In this document: piece after piece, positions 25,212 through 37,759 of the stretch | How positions within the stretch are numbered: the stretch's first letter is position 1 | Layout: the number at the start of each line of letters is the position of its first letter | Position numbers and translations under genes: made by a program | Origin: Epichloe hybrida | Taxonomy: Eukaryota > Ascomycota > Sordariomycetes > Hypocreales > Clavicipitaceae | Length of the DNA: 64,000 bases | Reading direction: 5' to 3' | NCBI GenBank assembly: GCA_019022495.1 | Contig: JAFEKR010000037.1 | Location: 310,001-374,000, forward strand | Notes under the pieces: model-generated | The model's input: the letters and a program-made list of their open reading frames with translations, nothing else | What the model was told of the DNA's origin: nothing | Databases searched by the model: none

Positions 25212-25458
25212 ATGCCTGCGCCCACGTACATCATCTCTCGGGTCGCTGACCCCATTTTTGCCGTCTCTATCGGCTTGTCGGCTGCTGCGATGCGCATCAA
25301 TCGCGAGGAGAAGTCCAAGGGCCATACGACGCGGCAGACGATTAGCAATGGATTGAGGTATAGTCTGGCTTAGTCGTTGCGGTCATCTCGATCCCGATAT
25401 TGACATGTTGAAATTCAAATGCAGGCGTATCGGATTGTCCAAGAAATCATCAGCGTGA
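25212..25458 (+). CDS. nce101: NCE101 family small membrane protein (2 exons)
   Basis: Exons 25212-25357 and 25425-25458 give 59 residues. The protein reads MPAPTYIISRVADPIFAVSI, then GLSAAAMRINREEKSKGHTT and RQTISNGLRRIGLSKKSSA. The segment SRVADPIFAVSIGLSAA is a single membrane span preceded by the family-typical SR(V/I)ADP motif. NCE101 was described in yeast for non-classical protein export; its mechanism is not settled. The intron (GTATAG...TGCAG) splits the AGG codon of GLRRIG. Skipping it would end the protein at YSLA, so the spliced form is preferred because it restores the usual RRIG ending. The first in-frame ATG giving family length was chosen. Confidence 0.88.
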
Positions 25459-25664
25459 TATATTTTCATGAATCATTACCCCGATTTGTAGCGAAACTGG
25501 AACGCCTGCTACCATTTACATATGTAATTCACAATTCGCAATGAGCCAGAGCAATTACCCCAAAATACAAGAATTTCTAAGCCGGGTGAAGCCGTTCAAT
25601 GTCCACTAATGTGCAGGGATGACTTCCGACTCTCGTCTACCTACTCGGTGCACAATTCGCCCTT

Positions 25665-26462
25665 TCAAGCGTCAAAGGACGGCCCGTACTCCTTCTTCAA
25701 GGCCTCCCGAACAATCTGGCCGCACAGCTTGGCCGTAGGGTTTACGCTCACGGCGAGACCCTTTGCAATCTGGTTGCCATAGCGGCCGCCATACGCCAAA
25801 TCGTGAGAAGCGGCCTGCTCAAAATCCACGCGAGACCACTGCGCTTCAGGCCGATCGCCATGAACGTCCAGCGGCCGGTCTGTTAGAAGCTTGGATGTGC
25901 GGAGGTAGATGGCAGCGCGCTGGGTGTACGCCATGGACAATGTTCGCGCTGCTTGGGGCGAGATGGGCGTCGACAGCGTCGCCGGGGAAAGCAGTGCAAT
26001 TGAATGCCCAAGGTCGTTGAGAGTGCTGACGGCCGCGGCCTTCTTCTCGGCGGCGTCGGGCTGCTCAACCAGCGGAAGGGGCATGCCGGTGGTGATCTGG
26101 AGCAGCATGGCATCCCCGTAGAGCCGTCTCATTATCTGAGCGCGGTTGTTGCGAGCGCTAGCGTAGTTGGGGAATTCCGAAATCAACGCATCCAGGTCGA
26201 CGAGACATTGCTTGTATCCTTGAATGGCAGTCTCGTTGGCATGCTGTGATTGAGACTCGCTCAATTGCGCCTCGATGGTTTGGATCCTTGAAACGATGCT
26301 TCGCTCGCGTGATACGAGGCTGTCGTAGCTGGTCGAGTCTGTGACGTGAGGGTCGCGCGGGAGAGACCCGTCTATGACGACGCCCGCGGCAGGGTTGGAC
26401 TCGGGGTCCTTGATCTTCTCGAGGACGTTGACGTCCCGCGTGCTCAGGTTGACGTAGGCCAT
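25665..26462 (-). CDS. TTC36-like tetratricopeptide protein
   Basis: Single exon, 265 residues, starting MAYVNLSTRDVNVLEKIKDP. It has a predicted helical region (SRERSIVSRIQTIEAQL) followed by TPR-like helices: YKQCLVDLDALISEFPNYAS, ARNNRAQIMRRLYGD, an ALLSPATL segment and RTLSMAYTQRAAIYLRTS. The C-terminal VNPTAKLCGQIVREAL matches the LNP.A.LCN.M pattern of animal TTC36. TTC36 proteins are poorly characterised; the mammalian one is linked to tyrosine metabolism. That is notable because the divergent neighbour is 4-hydroxyphenylpyruvate dioxygenase, a known TTC36 partner in mammals as I recall. The upstream in-frame ATG at 26600 lies in a T-rich stretch and is not preferred. Confidence 0.8.
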   Translation of the reverse strand: MAYVNLSTRDVNVLEKIKDPESNPAAGVVIDGSLPRDPHVTDSTSYDSLVSRERSIVSRIQTIEAQLSESQSQHANETAIQGYKQCLVDLDALISEFPNYASARNNRAQIMRRLYGDAMLLQITTGMPLPLVEQPDAAEKKAAAVSTLNDLGHSIALLSPATLSTPISPQAARTLSMAYTQRAAIYLRTSKLLTDRPLDVHGDRPEAQWSRVDFEQAASHDLAYGGRYGNQIAKGLAVSVNPTAKLCGQIVREALKKEYGPSFDA

Positions 26463-27403
26463 TGTGTTGTTGGTGAGCTGTCCAAGCAAGACGCGATGCT
26501 GGTGGAGGTGGGGTAACAAGTGAGGTGAGCGGGCAATGGCGATCAACATGGATGAAGTGAAGATGAAAAAAAAAAAAGAAAAGGTACATGAACCGAGCAC
26601 GAAACGGAGAACAGCAAGTTATCGCAGAGCTCGCAGCGGCGTCCTCGAATGCGGCGGCAAAGGGCGGCGGCAAAAGGCGGAACACACGCCCCCTCCCCTC
26701 CTCCTCCAACCTTTTTGTCAGAGCCCCACCCGTGCGCGGCCGTGCCGAATGCCGAACCAGCCAGCACTCAAAAGGCAACCAATCGGCCACACTCGGCTTA
26801 TGGACCTGGGTTCCCGCCGCCGGGGAGGCCAAAAAAAAAAAAAGGGGAAAAAAGGCACGGATTTGATTCCGCTCGGGGCGGGCTGTTTTCGCTTCAACGG
26901 AATAGAGGGGCCGGCCGGCTTTGGGTAGGCCGTACGGGAGAAAGCCTCAGAAGTCGACGCATCTCGCTCATTCATGAACCTGTTCATTGCCCTTGTCTCG
27001 GCTTCGCCCGCTTCGCGCACACCCACTCTCAACAAGTTAGACCGCGAGATGCCATGCGCGGGGCCTTTCCGGGGTCACGGCCGCGCCCCTGGCTGACGAC
27101 ATGGAACATGGAGGCGCGAAACAAACAAGTGAGGACTAACTAAATCTTGGATATTCCGGAATGTGACGTGGTTCCCGGATTTCATATATGAGGTACATGC
27201 CACCCGTTGATTTTTTTTTTTTCTCCTAACTTCCTCTGTTTTTCTCCCCAGCCCGCGCACCGCCACCCCCCCAGGTGACCCGTGATATCTTTAGTCAACC
27301 TGTCTTTTGCATCATCACACGCACGCATCTTGCACGCCGCCCCGGGCGCTTGCAATTAGAAAAGAAAAAAAGAAAAAAGAAAGGGAATAAAGAAGAAGAA
27401 GAA
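26463..27403. promoter_or_regulatory. Divergent intergenic region between the TTC36-like gene and HPPD
   Basis: 941 bp between two start codons pointing apart, holding both promoters. It contains poly-A runs (26570, 26830) and a purine-rich stretch of AAG/AAA repeats (27360-27400) immediately before the HPPD start. No specific site was recognised. Confidence 0.5.
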
Positions 27404-28692
<1,289 letters not shown>

Positions 28693-29124
28693 ATGAGAAA
28701 CTTTTGTCGCTCCCATCATCTTTTTAGCCGTGTAGAGTTTTTTTTTTTTACCCAGTTTGACACCCGCGGGTCGAGGATATAGATATTCCCTCCTGGTCGT
28801 CCGGCAGCGCCATACGACTTTACTTGAGACGAAACAAGAACAAGTTAGTTCAAAAAAAAAATTCATGAATAATGCTGTGATCCCTCTGCACGCCAGTTTC
28901 AGACAACGATCAAAGGACTTGAAAAAAAAAGAAAAAGAACTCCCCACTATAAAAGCATCGCTCCTGTGACCGTCCATGCATGCATTGTACACCATATATG
29001 ATGAACTTGGAAGAAATCAACCATCCACTTTTACCGGCTAAAATCCCCCCCCTGATGCCCTATCCCCTTCTCTCAAAACCACTCGTGCAAGTGAACTCGA
29101 GTCATTGCCATCGCTCCGTTTCCT
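28693..29124. other. Convergent intergenic region (HPPD and ssl1 3' ends)
   Basis: 432 bp of T- and A-rich tracts typical of fungal 3' UTRs. No gene was recognised. Confidence 0.5.
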
Positions 29125-30624
29125 CTATGAGTCCACCTCCATAGTTCCGTTTGTTTGGGCAGGCGTGTCTCCGTTCTGCTCCACATCGGCCCATGGCTCG
29201 GCATCGTTTTGCACGTTGCTCTGGCATCCCGGACAGTTGTGGATGACCTCGTGCGCAAAGACATCGCAGTCGATGCAGAAGTGGTTCCCGCATACTCGGC
29301 ACGCATATCGCCCGCTCTCGCTGACCCCTTTGGCCTTGGATTGCCGTGACTCTTCCCTCGTCTTGTCTCTATTGGCGGCATTGTCCTTTGGAAGAACTTC
29401 CGGGAACGGACACAAGCACGAGAAACATGCGACGGACCTCTGGGCATCTCGCCACGAGACCTCGGCCCAGTTCCGCAGTGGGAACAGATGGTGATAGGAC
29501 CGAGCCAGGTGAGTAGATAGAATGAGCGTCAGTCCGCAGGCCGGGCACTCGGCAGGCAGCCGACACACTCGGGCTGAGCACCGCGTGCAAGCGTACCCCT
29601 CGCGAATGGGTTTGCTATGGCACGCACAGAGGCTGATGCTTCCGCTCGGCGCCAGTGTCCGAGACGGGAATCCCGTCATCAACAGACTGGCTGTGCTCTG
29701 TTCCTTGGTCCTCGTCACGGGGGGTGTCGTGCTGGCCATGAACAGGTCTCGGAAGTGAACCTCGTCCATGGCAATGTTGTACTGTGAGCCATCTCCGGCA
29801 TTCGTGCGCGAGCACAGGTCGGCACAAATGGCAACCTGCGCGGAAAGCCCGACAATGGCAACCCGTATCTTGTCCGCAATCAAATGTGCTATGGTCTCGT
29901 GGATATCCCCGGGATCGCTCGACAGCAGAGCCCCGTATATCACGAGGACCTCTCGTGTGCCATGCGATGGTGCGTGGCTGTGATGATTTCCCATGTCAAC
30001 TGAGTCGTCCTGTGTCACCCGCCAGTGCAAGGAGACTTACAACAGCGCACCGCGGCACATTTCCAGCGCATTCTGTAGGCTGGGGTTTCCCTGGGGATCT
30101 TGCCCCTCGACGGCCTTCAATCGCTCCATGTGGTCGGCCGGGTTCCCACCCAGCTCACTTATCCTCACGGCTACACCATCTCGCATGCCGAAGATGCCCA
30201 ATTGCGAAATCGGGTTCTGCTCAAAGTACTCCTTGACAAACGCCATGGCGTAGCTGATGGTCAATCGATATCGCGTGGGCAGCAAGTCCTTCTCTGTCAT
30301 GGCAAAGGACATGTCCAGAACTAGAATCATGTGTCGTATTATGCCTCTCTGCAAGGGTGTCGTGTCACGCATAAGCCTCCGCCGTTTCTCCGCCTCGAGG
30401 AGCGAGAGGTTAAGCACGCCATCCTGGTCCTCCTCGGGTAGGTTGGTTTCCCATGTCCTTTTCGACTGTTCCCACGCTTTCGCGCCATTTCCGCCCTTCT
30501 TGCGCTTCGATCGGGCAGACTTGTTGTTGCGGGAGATGGGCCCTTCCTCGTCCGTCACCTGGTGATCGACCAGGTCATCGTCCGACATTTCATTGGCGAC
30601 AAACTCGCCGTCCGAGTCGGCCAT
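29125..30624 (-). CDS. ssl1: TFIIH core subunit Ssl1/p44 (2 exons)
   Basis: Subunit of the general transcription and nucleotide-excision-repair factor TFIIH, in the nucleus; it activates the XPD/Rad3 helicase. Exons 30041-30624 and 29125-29977 give 478 residues. Seen: an acidic N terminus with a KRKKGG basic patch; the family signature RGIIRHMILVLDMSFAMTEKD followed by LLPTRY (start of the von Willebrand A-like domain, about residue 100); SHGTREVLVIYGALLSSDPGDI after the intron; and two C-terminal zinc regions, one with CACHSKPIREGYACTRC and CPACG, the other with YACRVCGNHFCIDCD and HNCPGC. The intron (GTAAGT...TCACAG) joins LF-HAPSHGT as in orthologues. The chs7-like gene lies upstream on the same strand, 0.9 kb away. 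Confidence 0.95.
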
Positions 30625-31520
30625 GGTGCGTGGGTGGTGATCGAGGTATGACGATGATTGAAGAGTGAACACTTGAAGAACAAAGCGAGGCAAGGCGAGG
30701 CAAGGCGAGGCAAGGCGAGGCTGGATGGAAGCTTATCGACTTCACACAGCCTTGCGCATCTCCACACTACTCCACACCGCTCCACACCAGACGACGACCC
30801 ACTGCAGTGAGCTCGCCCACCAATGACAGCAGAGAGGACAGCAGAGAGAACAGCAGAGAGGAGGCGTCGACCTCTTCTCTAATCTGGCAGGTTTCACCAC
30901 GATCCAACTCATCTAAAAGTGAATGGACTTTATTACATTAAGTCGCCACATGGGGTATACTGTACTACGATTAAGTCGTGACTAAATTAAGCACTGCAAG
31001 CTCGCAAGGACTGCGGCAGTTCACAGTGAACTTGTTGGTTCCAATGTTTTGATCCAGCTCTCCAAACCCCTTCTTCTCGCTCCTCATTCCTCGGCATGCC
31101 TTCGCCCTCCCACCATCCAATCCAGTCCGTCCAACCACAGCCTCTTTTCGTCGCCCAGTGTAGCCACGAGCAAAATTTTGTTGGCAAGCATAGCTTACCT
31201 TGTGTGACTAGGTATCCAATGGCGTTTTATCTTCGCTCGTAGTCGGATTGCTGCCCAGCAAACTATGACATGTTCGAGTCGCTTTGTCCAGCCCGGTATA
31301 TATAATAACGTCGTACATTCCGTCAAGCATATTTGTCATCCGACAACGAATCAGGTCGTCGATTGAAGTGAGAGATGATGAACATGAAAGAAAAAGTAAA
31401 AAAAATAAGAAAAGAAAAAATTTGGGTATGCCCATTCAACGCCGTACCCGGAAGGAAGAATATGAAAATGAGAAGCTTGGAGTAAAATAAACATTGGCAC
31501 CATGACTCGCTCATTCATCA
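30625..31520. other. Intergenic: ssl1 promoter and chs7-like 3' region
   Basis: 896 bp. It contains short tandem repeats: CAAGGCGAGG units at about 30687-30720 and GAGAGGACAGCA units near 30828-30860. Nothing coding was recognised. Confidence 0.5.
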
Positions 31521-32579
31521 TCAATCGTACGAGGCGGTAGTCTGCATCGGCCAGTCGTCCTCGGTAATGCTTGACCAGAAAATCCACACAGCCACCACAG
31601 ACAACAGTGTGAACAAGGTCTGGAACAGGGATCCGTCAATCTTGCCACTCGTGCCGTCACAGATGTATTTGCTGATCGCATAGTTGAAGACTTGTCCGGT
31701 CGTAAACAGTAGCGCGGCGGCGACAAGGTACAGCATGGGACGGAATTCTCCCAGAATACGCAGGACCAGAATTGCTTCCAAGACGAAGAAGGCGACGAGA
31801 AAGATGAGAGGCATCAGCTGATAGAGGACGTATAAGGCGATGTGCCTGTTAGGGAGATTATAGCTGCTGTCCCAGTATTTGGTCCATCGGAGCCCCGTAT
31901 CCAAGCTGATATAACCAGTGCCGATGAACAAGGCGGCGGCAGAAACGAGAACAAGACCGACGGAGAGAGCTGTGCCATCGTCAATGAGTTGATAACCGAT
32001 GACGGCGTTCATCATGAGAATCCAAGTCGTGGCGATTATCAAGCCAATATGGATGGCACTGAAGACCTGCTTGAGAGTTAGCTCCATTGCAAATACGCGA
32101 CATGTACACGCATCAGACTCGTCCATCCATACCACGCGAACAGTTGAGTTGAGTGGAAATTCGCCAACTGAGAAGATTTCGCAGATGCTCATCAGAATGT
32201 AACCAATGAGGAACAATTGCATTTCCCTGTCGAGTTGTCAGCTCTGCCACCTCTTTCTTGGGTTCTGGGATGCACGCGCGTCTTTCTCACCTCCGTCCGA
32301 CGGCGGCTCTTTTTCTCTCAGATCTAAGCAAGAGCAGGACAGATACCGCAACGGCAACGCCGCAAAGGAGGATTGAACCCAGGTTTCCCAGATGGCGGTC
32401 CCCATTCAGAGAAATACCCTGCAGTTGACAGCCCCCCCACGGTCCATTCTGGTCGTGCTGTGGTCCCGAGAAAAGCTGCAACACACGTGTCTGTCAGTTC
32501 AAAGTGTCCCAAGGAGCATGCATTGAGGCCTTACATTACAGACTGGCAAGGTAGAGTCCTTGCAGAAGTCCTGTCGCAT
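31521..32579 (-). CDS. chs7: Chitin synthase export chaperone, Chs7 family (4 exons)
   Basis: Chs7-type proteins are polytopic ER membrane proteins needed for export of chitin synthase. Exons 32535-32579, 32291-32475, 32133-32226 and 31521-32066 give 289 residues. The N terminus MRQDFCKDSTLPVCN matches the short cysteine-containing family start. Further family marks are SERKRAAVGRREM (after the first membrane span), IGYQLIDDGTALSV and the C-terminal FWSSITEDDWP. Six or seven hydrophobic segments are visible. The third intron (32067-32132) is 66 nt, divisible by three and stop-free, so it could be mistaken for coding DNA. It has GTATGG, a GCTAAC branch site and CAG, and removing it restores family spacing. 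The sequence is divergent from the best-known Chs7, so it may be a paralogue. Confidence 0.85.
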
Positions 32580-35503
32580 CAAGTTAGTCGTGTGTATCAA
32601 ACTGCCATTGCCCACATTTTGGCGAAGATGGAGGAGCGTACGTCGAACTTGCCGAAATCCGTCGACCCCATTGTGGTTATCCTGACGGTTTTGCAGCACG
32701 ATCAGAGGTCGCATCCACGGCAGTGCAGTAATGCCGTGACGCAGAACCGCGAGTGGTTGTCGCAGACCAACCAGCCCGCGACAAGAATTGATGCGAAATG
32801 ATGCGAAATGATGCGAAATGATGCGTGTTTGGTGCTGCCTTGGCTCGTTCAATCGCACGGTCTTGTTGAGGACGAAAGACGCAATCAATCAATGATGTAT
32901 GGCGGCGTGATCTCGGCGAACTCGAGCCGGATAAGAAGGAGGCTGGGGGTGGACAAATCCGGTAGTGATCGTGAGCAGTTGTAGGAGCGGGGATTCGGTC
33001 TGATTAGAAGCACGCGATGGAATTATGGAATTATTCGAGCTATGATCGATAGCGACAGGTCTTTCGAGTCAAGCAACACCGTCGGGACCGTGGGCTTGCA
33101 GCGTATCGGTGTGTTGAATGTTGAAGGAGGAATTGCAGGTGCAGGAATAAGTCTCTCCAGATGGAGTGCGTGGTCAGTGCGCGGTGAGTGTGGTGGCACT
33201 GGTGGGCACTGGTGGGCACTGGTGGGCACTGGTGGGCACTGGTGGCAGAGGACTATTTGTAGAGGGGGCGAAGAAGGGCGGCGCCAGCCAGAGTGGGTTC
33301 CAATGACTTGGATTGTAATAAAAGGCTGGGCTGGGGGTCGGCCAATGGGAGGGCCGCATCCTGCTAGCTGGAGAGTCAAGAGTTGGTTGGTGTACATATG
33401 TAGACGTGCGTGGCAGGCAGGCAGGCAGCAGGCAGGCAGGGGTGCTCGAGTTGGAGGCGGCGGGCACCCGCAGCAGCGACTTTTTATTAATCCGTAGCAG
33501 TAGCTAATACGGAGGAACGCGGCATGATGCTCAGACCAGACACACGTCAAACAAACGTCAGTCGGCCATAAATAAGCACAGAAGACTCGGCAATCATGAG
33601 TCTTGGCGCAAGCTTCTCTGTCGAGGCCGTCGTGGCGTCTGGCCAAACCGCGTGCTCTGGGCAACGCCATTGGCCGGCCGCGATCCGCAATCTGTGTTGA
33701 GTCTCCGTATGTACGTACCAGACAGACAGCTCGCACCGATCTGCAAGTAGTGTGTGCCTGCTCACCTTGGCGTGCGACGAGCAGGAGACTAGCAGGAGAC
33801 TAGCAGGAGACTAGCAGGAGACTAGCAGGAGACTAGCAGGAACACAATTGATTCAGTTTTCATGCTTGTTCTTGTGCCTGGCCCGCATCTACTAATAATG
33901 TTCGGACGTAATCCGTACATAGAATGAATAAGCTCCTCCGTACTCCGCGCTACCGCTTTGGCCTAGGCACTGATGCGACATGGTCTGTGCGCCACGCAAT
34001 CTGCAGGAACGGAATGTGTGTGGGTTGCGTTCCCGGTTCCAAGCCAAGTATCCCAGGAAGGCATTAGTATCATGTACGGATTACGGAGGGAGCATTGATG
34101 CGTAAATATTATAGAGCGCGACTTGTTCCCGTCTCTCTCGCGACTGATTACTTTATCAGTCATGAGAGATGAAAAATTCCCGATTTGTCCTGTTCCCGCG
34201 CACGCGCGCACGGCTCAATCCCTGTCATGGGAAATGTGTACATACATGTATTCTGGGATATTCTGGCATCTTGCGATGGCTTCATGGTTGCGGCACGAAG
34301 GACTACATCTTTCGGTGGGAGCGTTCGTTTGTTTGCCTTGCGACTCGTGATTTGTCCATCTAAGCGCCATAATGTACATCATCGTTGAGTTATGGAACCC
34401 AGTATCAGATGGCCACCATTGATTCGCCATCAATAGGCCTTTGTCACGATAAAGTTCCTGTCTATCCAATGTGAGGGTCGGAAATTAAAAGCCCTGGCTG
34501 GCCACGGAGCTCGACTTGGCTGCTCACGTGCACGTGCACGTGCGCTTTCGAAGCCGCGCTATCGAAGCCGGGCACTATTCTTACATGTCCTCGACGGGGA
34601 GCGATTGAGACGAGTGCGCCGTGCAAGTGCATATGAAGAAAAGTCAGTCCCTTGAAGAAAAACCAAAGGAGAAAAGTCTACTTACTCTCGGTTCTTCGCT
34701 TCTTCGCCGGCGGAAAGAGAGCGCCGCGGGGGGGGGGTTCGCGATGCACTATCACAAACATTAGCAGAGGGAGAGTGGAAGCATAGGGTAAGCGGGCAGT
34801 GGTTTGGGAAGTCCGTGTTTGGGAAGTCCGTTTCGCCCGACGACTATTATCATTGGAAACAGTTCCGCACTCCATTTCTCCGTGCTCCGTAGAATCCATC
34901 TGTCGTGAATAGCCGCTGATGCCAAGCTAGCATGCTTTATAGCGTCATGGCTGCTGGACGGCGTCTCGCTGTCAATTCCAGACTATGAGTCCAGATCGTG
35001 TATATGGCGTTCGTACACCACCACCGGGTGGCTTTGGTAACTCGGTTGACATCATGGTGAGAAAACCCTCACTCGGCAAGCCGGCTCGGAGCTCAACCCA
35101 AAGAAGTTGTGTGGAAGAAGAAGAAAAAAAAAAAAAAAAAAAAAGCACAGCGTAAGCATAAAATGTCCACATGCTTGTTTTCGAAAGCAGCAGCGGACAG
35201 AATACTTCATACCACGCGAGTCGTGTGCCTCGGAACGTGGCGAGGATCAAATCATGGTAAATTTATTTTGATCAGCTTGAGAATTCTGGCTGAAGTGAAG
35301 TGAAGATTGTGACGCCCCCTGGACAAATGGGCGTAGAACAAAGGAAACGACATCCATGGCGACAGGCCAAGAGCGCTGCACTGATAACTCAGAACCAAGC
35401 CTTAAACCCCCCCCTTCCCTTTCCCTCTTTCGATCATAATGAATTATATTCCGCCACGTCGCATAATAGGCGATCAAGACTCCAAAGTTGGTGAGAGCTT
35501 TCA
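32580..35503. other. 2.9-kb intergenic region with minisatellites and an E-box cluster
   Basis: No supportable gene. It contains GATGCGAAAT units at 32790-32824, CACTGGTGGG units at about 33190-33245, GAGACTAGCA units at about 33785-33840, a poly-A run near 35125-35145, and three abutting CACGTG hexamers at 34524-34541. Several TCCGTA/TACGGA hexamers also occur (33491, 33704, 33912, 33937, 34075, 34082, 34886). Confidence 0.55.
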
Positions 35504-35990
35504 CTAAACATCCCCCCAACCCTTGCAAACTGCTTCAGCATGAGCAACTTTTATTTTCTTTGCATCTGCCAAGAGGTAACCGTTTTCGTCGATTGGAAGG
35601 TACCCATCTTTAACACCCGTTTGATAGCAATTTATACCAAACCTCGACCTATCAAGTTGATGGCCCGGAGTAGTTGCAGCGCACTGTAATCATGTCAGTA
35701 CAAGATTGAAGCTTTAAAAAGGGCAACGATGTACATACGTTCCCGAGGCCGTGATCATACTCTGCCTATATGAAAGTTAGAGTATTGGACTTTTCAAAGT
35801 TGTAATGCCGATGCTAGAAGATGCCTACTGAGCACTGGTAGTTATCACGGCAAGCTTGCAGGGTCAGCTGCCAGTTGTATACCAATTTGCCGTTTTTGTC
35901 ACTGCTATGGCAGGCACACAAGTCGTGCCAATGAGGTTTAAGCGCCACAACAGGCAGGATGACGGGAAGGAGAGCGAAAAAGGGACGCAT
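35504..35990 (-). CDS. Small cysteine-rich secreted protein, probably frameshifted (3 exons)
   Basis: Exon 1 (35829-35990) encodes MRPFFALLPVILPVVALKPH, a typical signal peptide, then WHDLCACHSSDKNG and ACRDNYQCS. Exon 2 (35739-35765) gives AEYDHGLGN and exon 3 (35504-35684) starts CAATTPGHQLDRSRF. In this model exon 3 soon hits a stop. The sequence after a TTTT run at about 35639-35642 continues sensibly one frame over: FGINCYQTGVKDGYLP and a C-terminal AEAVCKGWGDV. One extra T would explain this. Alternatively, using the acceptor four bases later for exon 2 (start 35761) keeps the frame open to 35504 (121 residues) but loses the AEYDHGLGNC stretch. The even cysteine spacing suggests a disulfide-rich secreted protein; I do not recognise the family, and a role as an effector is only a guess. 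Confidence 0.5.
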
Positions 35991-37190
35991 GGTGAAATGA
36001 GACGTGTTGTCGTTGAAGCGGGAGTTAAGAGTGAATGGCAGGCAAGATCTGGATTTGATGTCTAGGAAACGAGCGATATATATGTAATCCGCAAGATACG
36101 CGAAGATTGAGACGAGGACTCTATCTAGGCAAGGGCGTGTTTAGGCAGAATTGGGAGGGAAACGGGTCATGAAGTCAGTCAAGATTTGATCCTTCCATGA
36201 GCGATTAACCCTCCACACCGTCTATCCATGCCAGGCCTTGCAACTCCCGAGGGCTGGCTGTTTTATTAGAGGGTTGGTTGGTTGGTTAGCTGCGAAGAAG
36301 TGCTACGAGGCACCTTTCCCTGTGTAGTAGTTGAGACTCAGATCTACGACTTTGGGAGCAAGCACGCGTAGGTAGGTAAAAGACGCGACCGTTTTCCCTC
36401 GGTCACAAGCGAGGCACCCCAAAGCGGCATTCGAACTCGGTCCTCTGTACATATAGAAACGCGGGCGACTGAACGCGCCTTCGTCAAAAGTAAATGCGCA
36501 TGGGCATGGACATGGTTGGTTGCACGCGAAGAGCGGGTGCAGCCGACTTGGCCACTTACACATGTATTACTTGTGCGTTTACGGATCCGTACGTGTTGAA
36601 TTGCCCTGTTTGCCTTGCAACATGGTGTCATTTCACGCCCATGACTCTGCGACTCCGTGGCCCCCATAATTCAACGGCGTTATGGCCAGGAATCAATCCA
36701 TAGGCTAAATGGAGTAGAATGGTTGGAGTGCGTACATACGGATTTTCAAACGCGCAGCAGTAACTAACTGCCCCTAAAACAGACAAGTACCCCCGCACGT
36801 GTTTTTATACATGTAGGCACCTAGTATTAGTTATTACAGCTACATAGCTACCTTGGCTACTTGAGGGGTGCCACACGCAAGAACTTGTGCTGAATAAACA
36901 CGCCCTAGGATGAAAATATGGACATCCGAGTTTGCTGCTCCGTAATAGCGCCGGAGGATGCGGTGCCTCGACATGGTTATGTATTTAGTAATCCGTAGAT
37001 ATGGTCTGCCTATAATGTTTTCTCTCGCCATGGCTTCATCATGTAACTATATCTATTAGTGTCAAGTCACAATTCGTAATCCTTTTGTCACGTACAACAT
37101 GAAACATAGCTATCCTTTGATTTTAACTCCATCTTCATTCTCCTAGCCCGCGCGAAAGACAGCCTATCCAAAGCCCTATCCAACTTTAAG
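35991..37190. other. Intergenic between two small secreted-protein genes
   Basis: 1.2 kb without a supportable gene. It holds the palindrome TACGGATCCGTA (36580-36591) and further TACGGA/TCCGTA hexamers at 36737, 36939 and 36992. Confidence 0.5.
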
Positions 37191-37659
37191 ATGAAATTCC
37201 TTATTACTCTTGGCTTCTTTGCCAGCGCCATAGCGCTCACAGCGCCACCTATAAGGGATTCTAACCAGGATCATATCTCGTCCGTGTCTGTTCTGCAACG
37301 CGACATGCAGGACGTTTCTACTGTAACTAGGTGCGTCAAACACGTTTGAAAAAAAGCCTGATTTAGCAGTCTATTTCGCTCACAAATTTCTCTTCCTGTC
37401 TCTTAGGCAAGAGGTAGAAGCCGCGCAGCACATGTTCCTTAACAAACGCATGTTAATCCGAACGCCTGTATACGTCCCTTTTGGAAGAAAACCAGCTATA
37501 AACCTTTTATCAGTTACTATTAGATTTATCGAGGGGGGGTACTGGGGAAAAGAAGAGCATCGCAACGTCTGGAAGCAGTTTTGTCAACAAATGACCTTCT
37601 GTAACACTGGCACTCAGGACGTCATGGTCACTATCTTCAACAAGTCATGGACACAATAA
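37191..37659 (+). CDS. Small secreted protein, unknown family (2 exons), possibly truncated by a frameshift
   Basis: Exons 37191-37330 and 37407-37659 give 130 residues. MKFLITLGFFASAIALTAP is a clear signal peptide. A KR pair (in FLNKRML) could be a Kex2 processing site. The mature part contains GGYWGKEEHRNVWKQFC and MTFCNTGTQDVMVTIFN. It then ends at SWTQ-stop. However, one frame over, the DNA continues as WQKLIPADGISACTEIKPYS and GQNVKIQIVEQ to a stop at 37756-37758. That stretch has a third cysteine and a beta-strand-like pattern, and it looks like the true C terminus. One base missing near 37646 would join them. I do not recognise a family. The intron is GTGCGT...CTTAG. Confidence 0.55.
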
Positions 37660-37759
37660 TCTGGCAAAAGTTGATCCCGGCAGACGGCATATCTGCCTGC
37701 ACAGAGATCAAGCCCTATTCGGGTCAAAACGTCAAGATACAAATCGTTGAGCAATGAAC

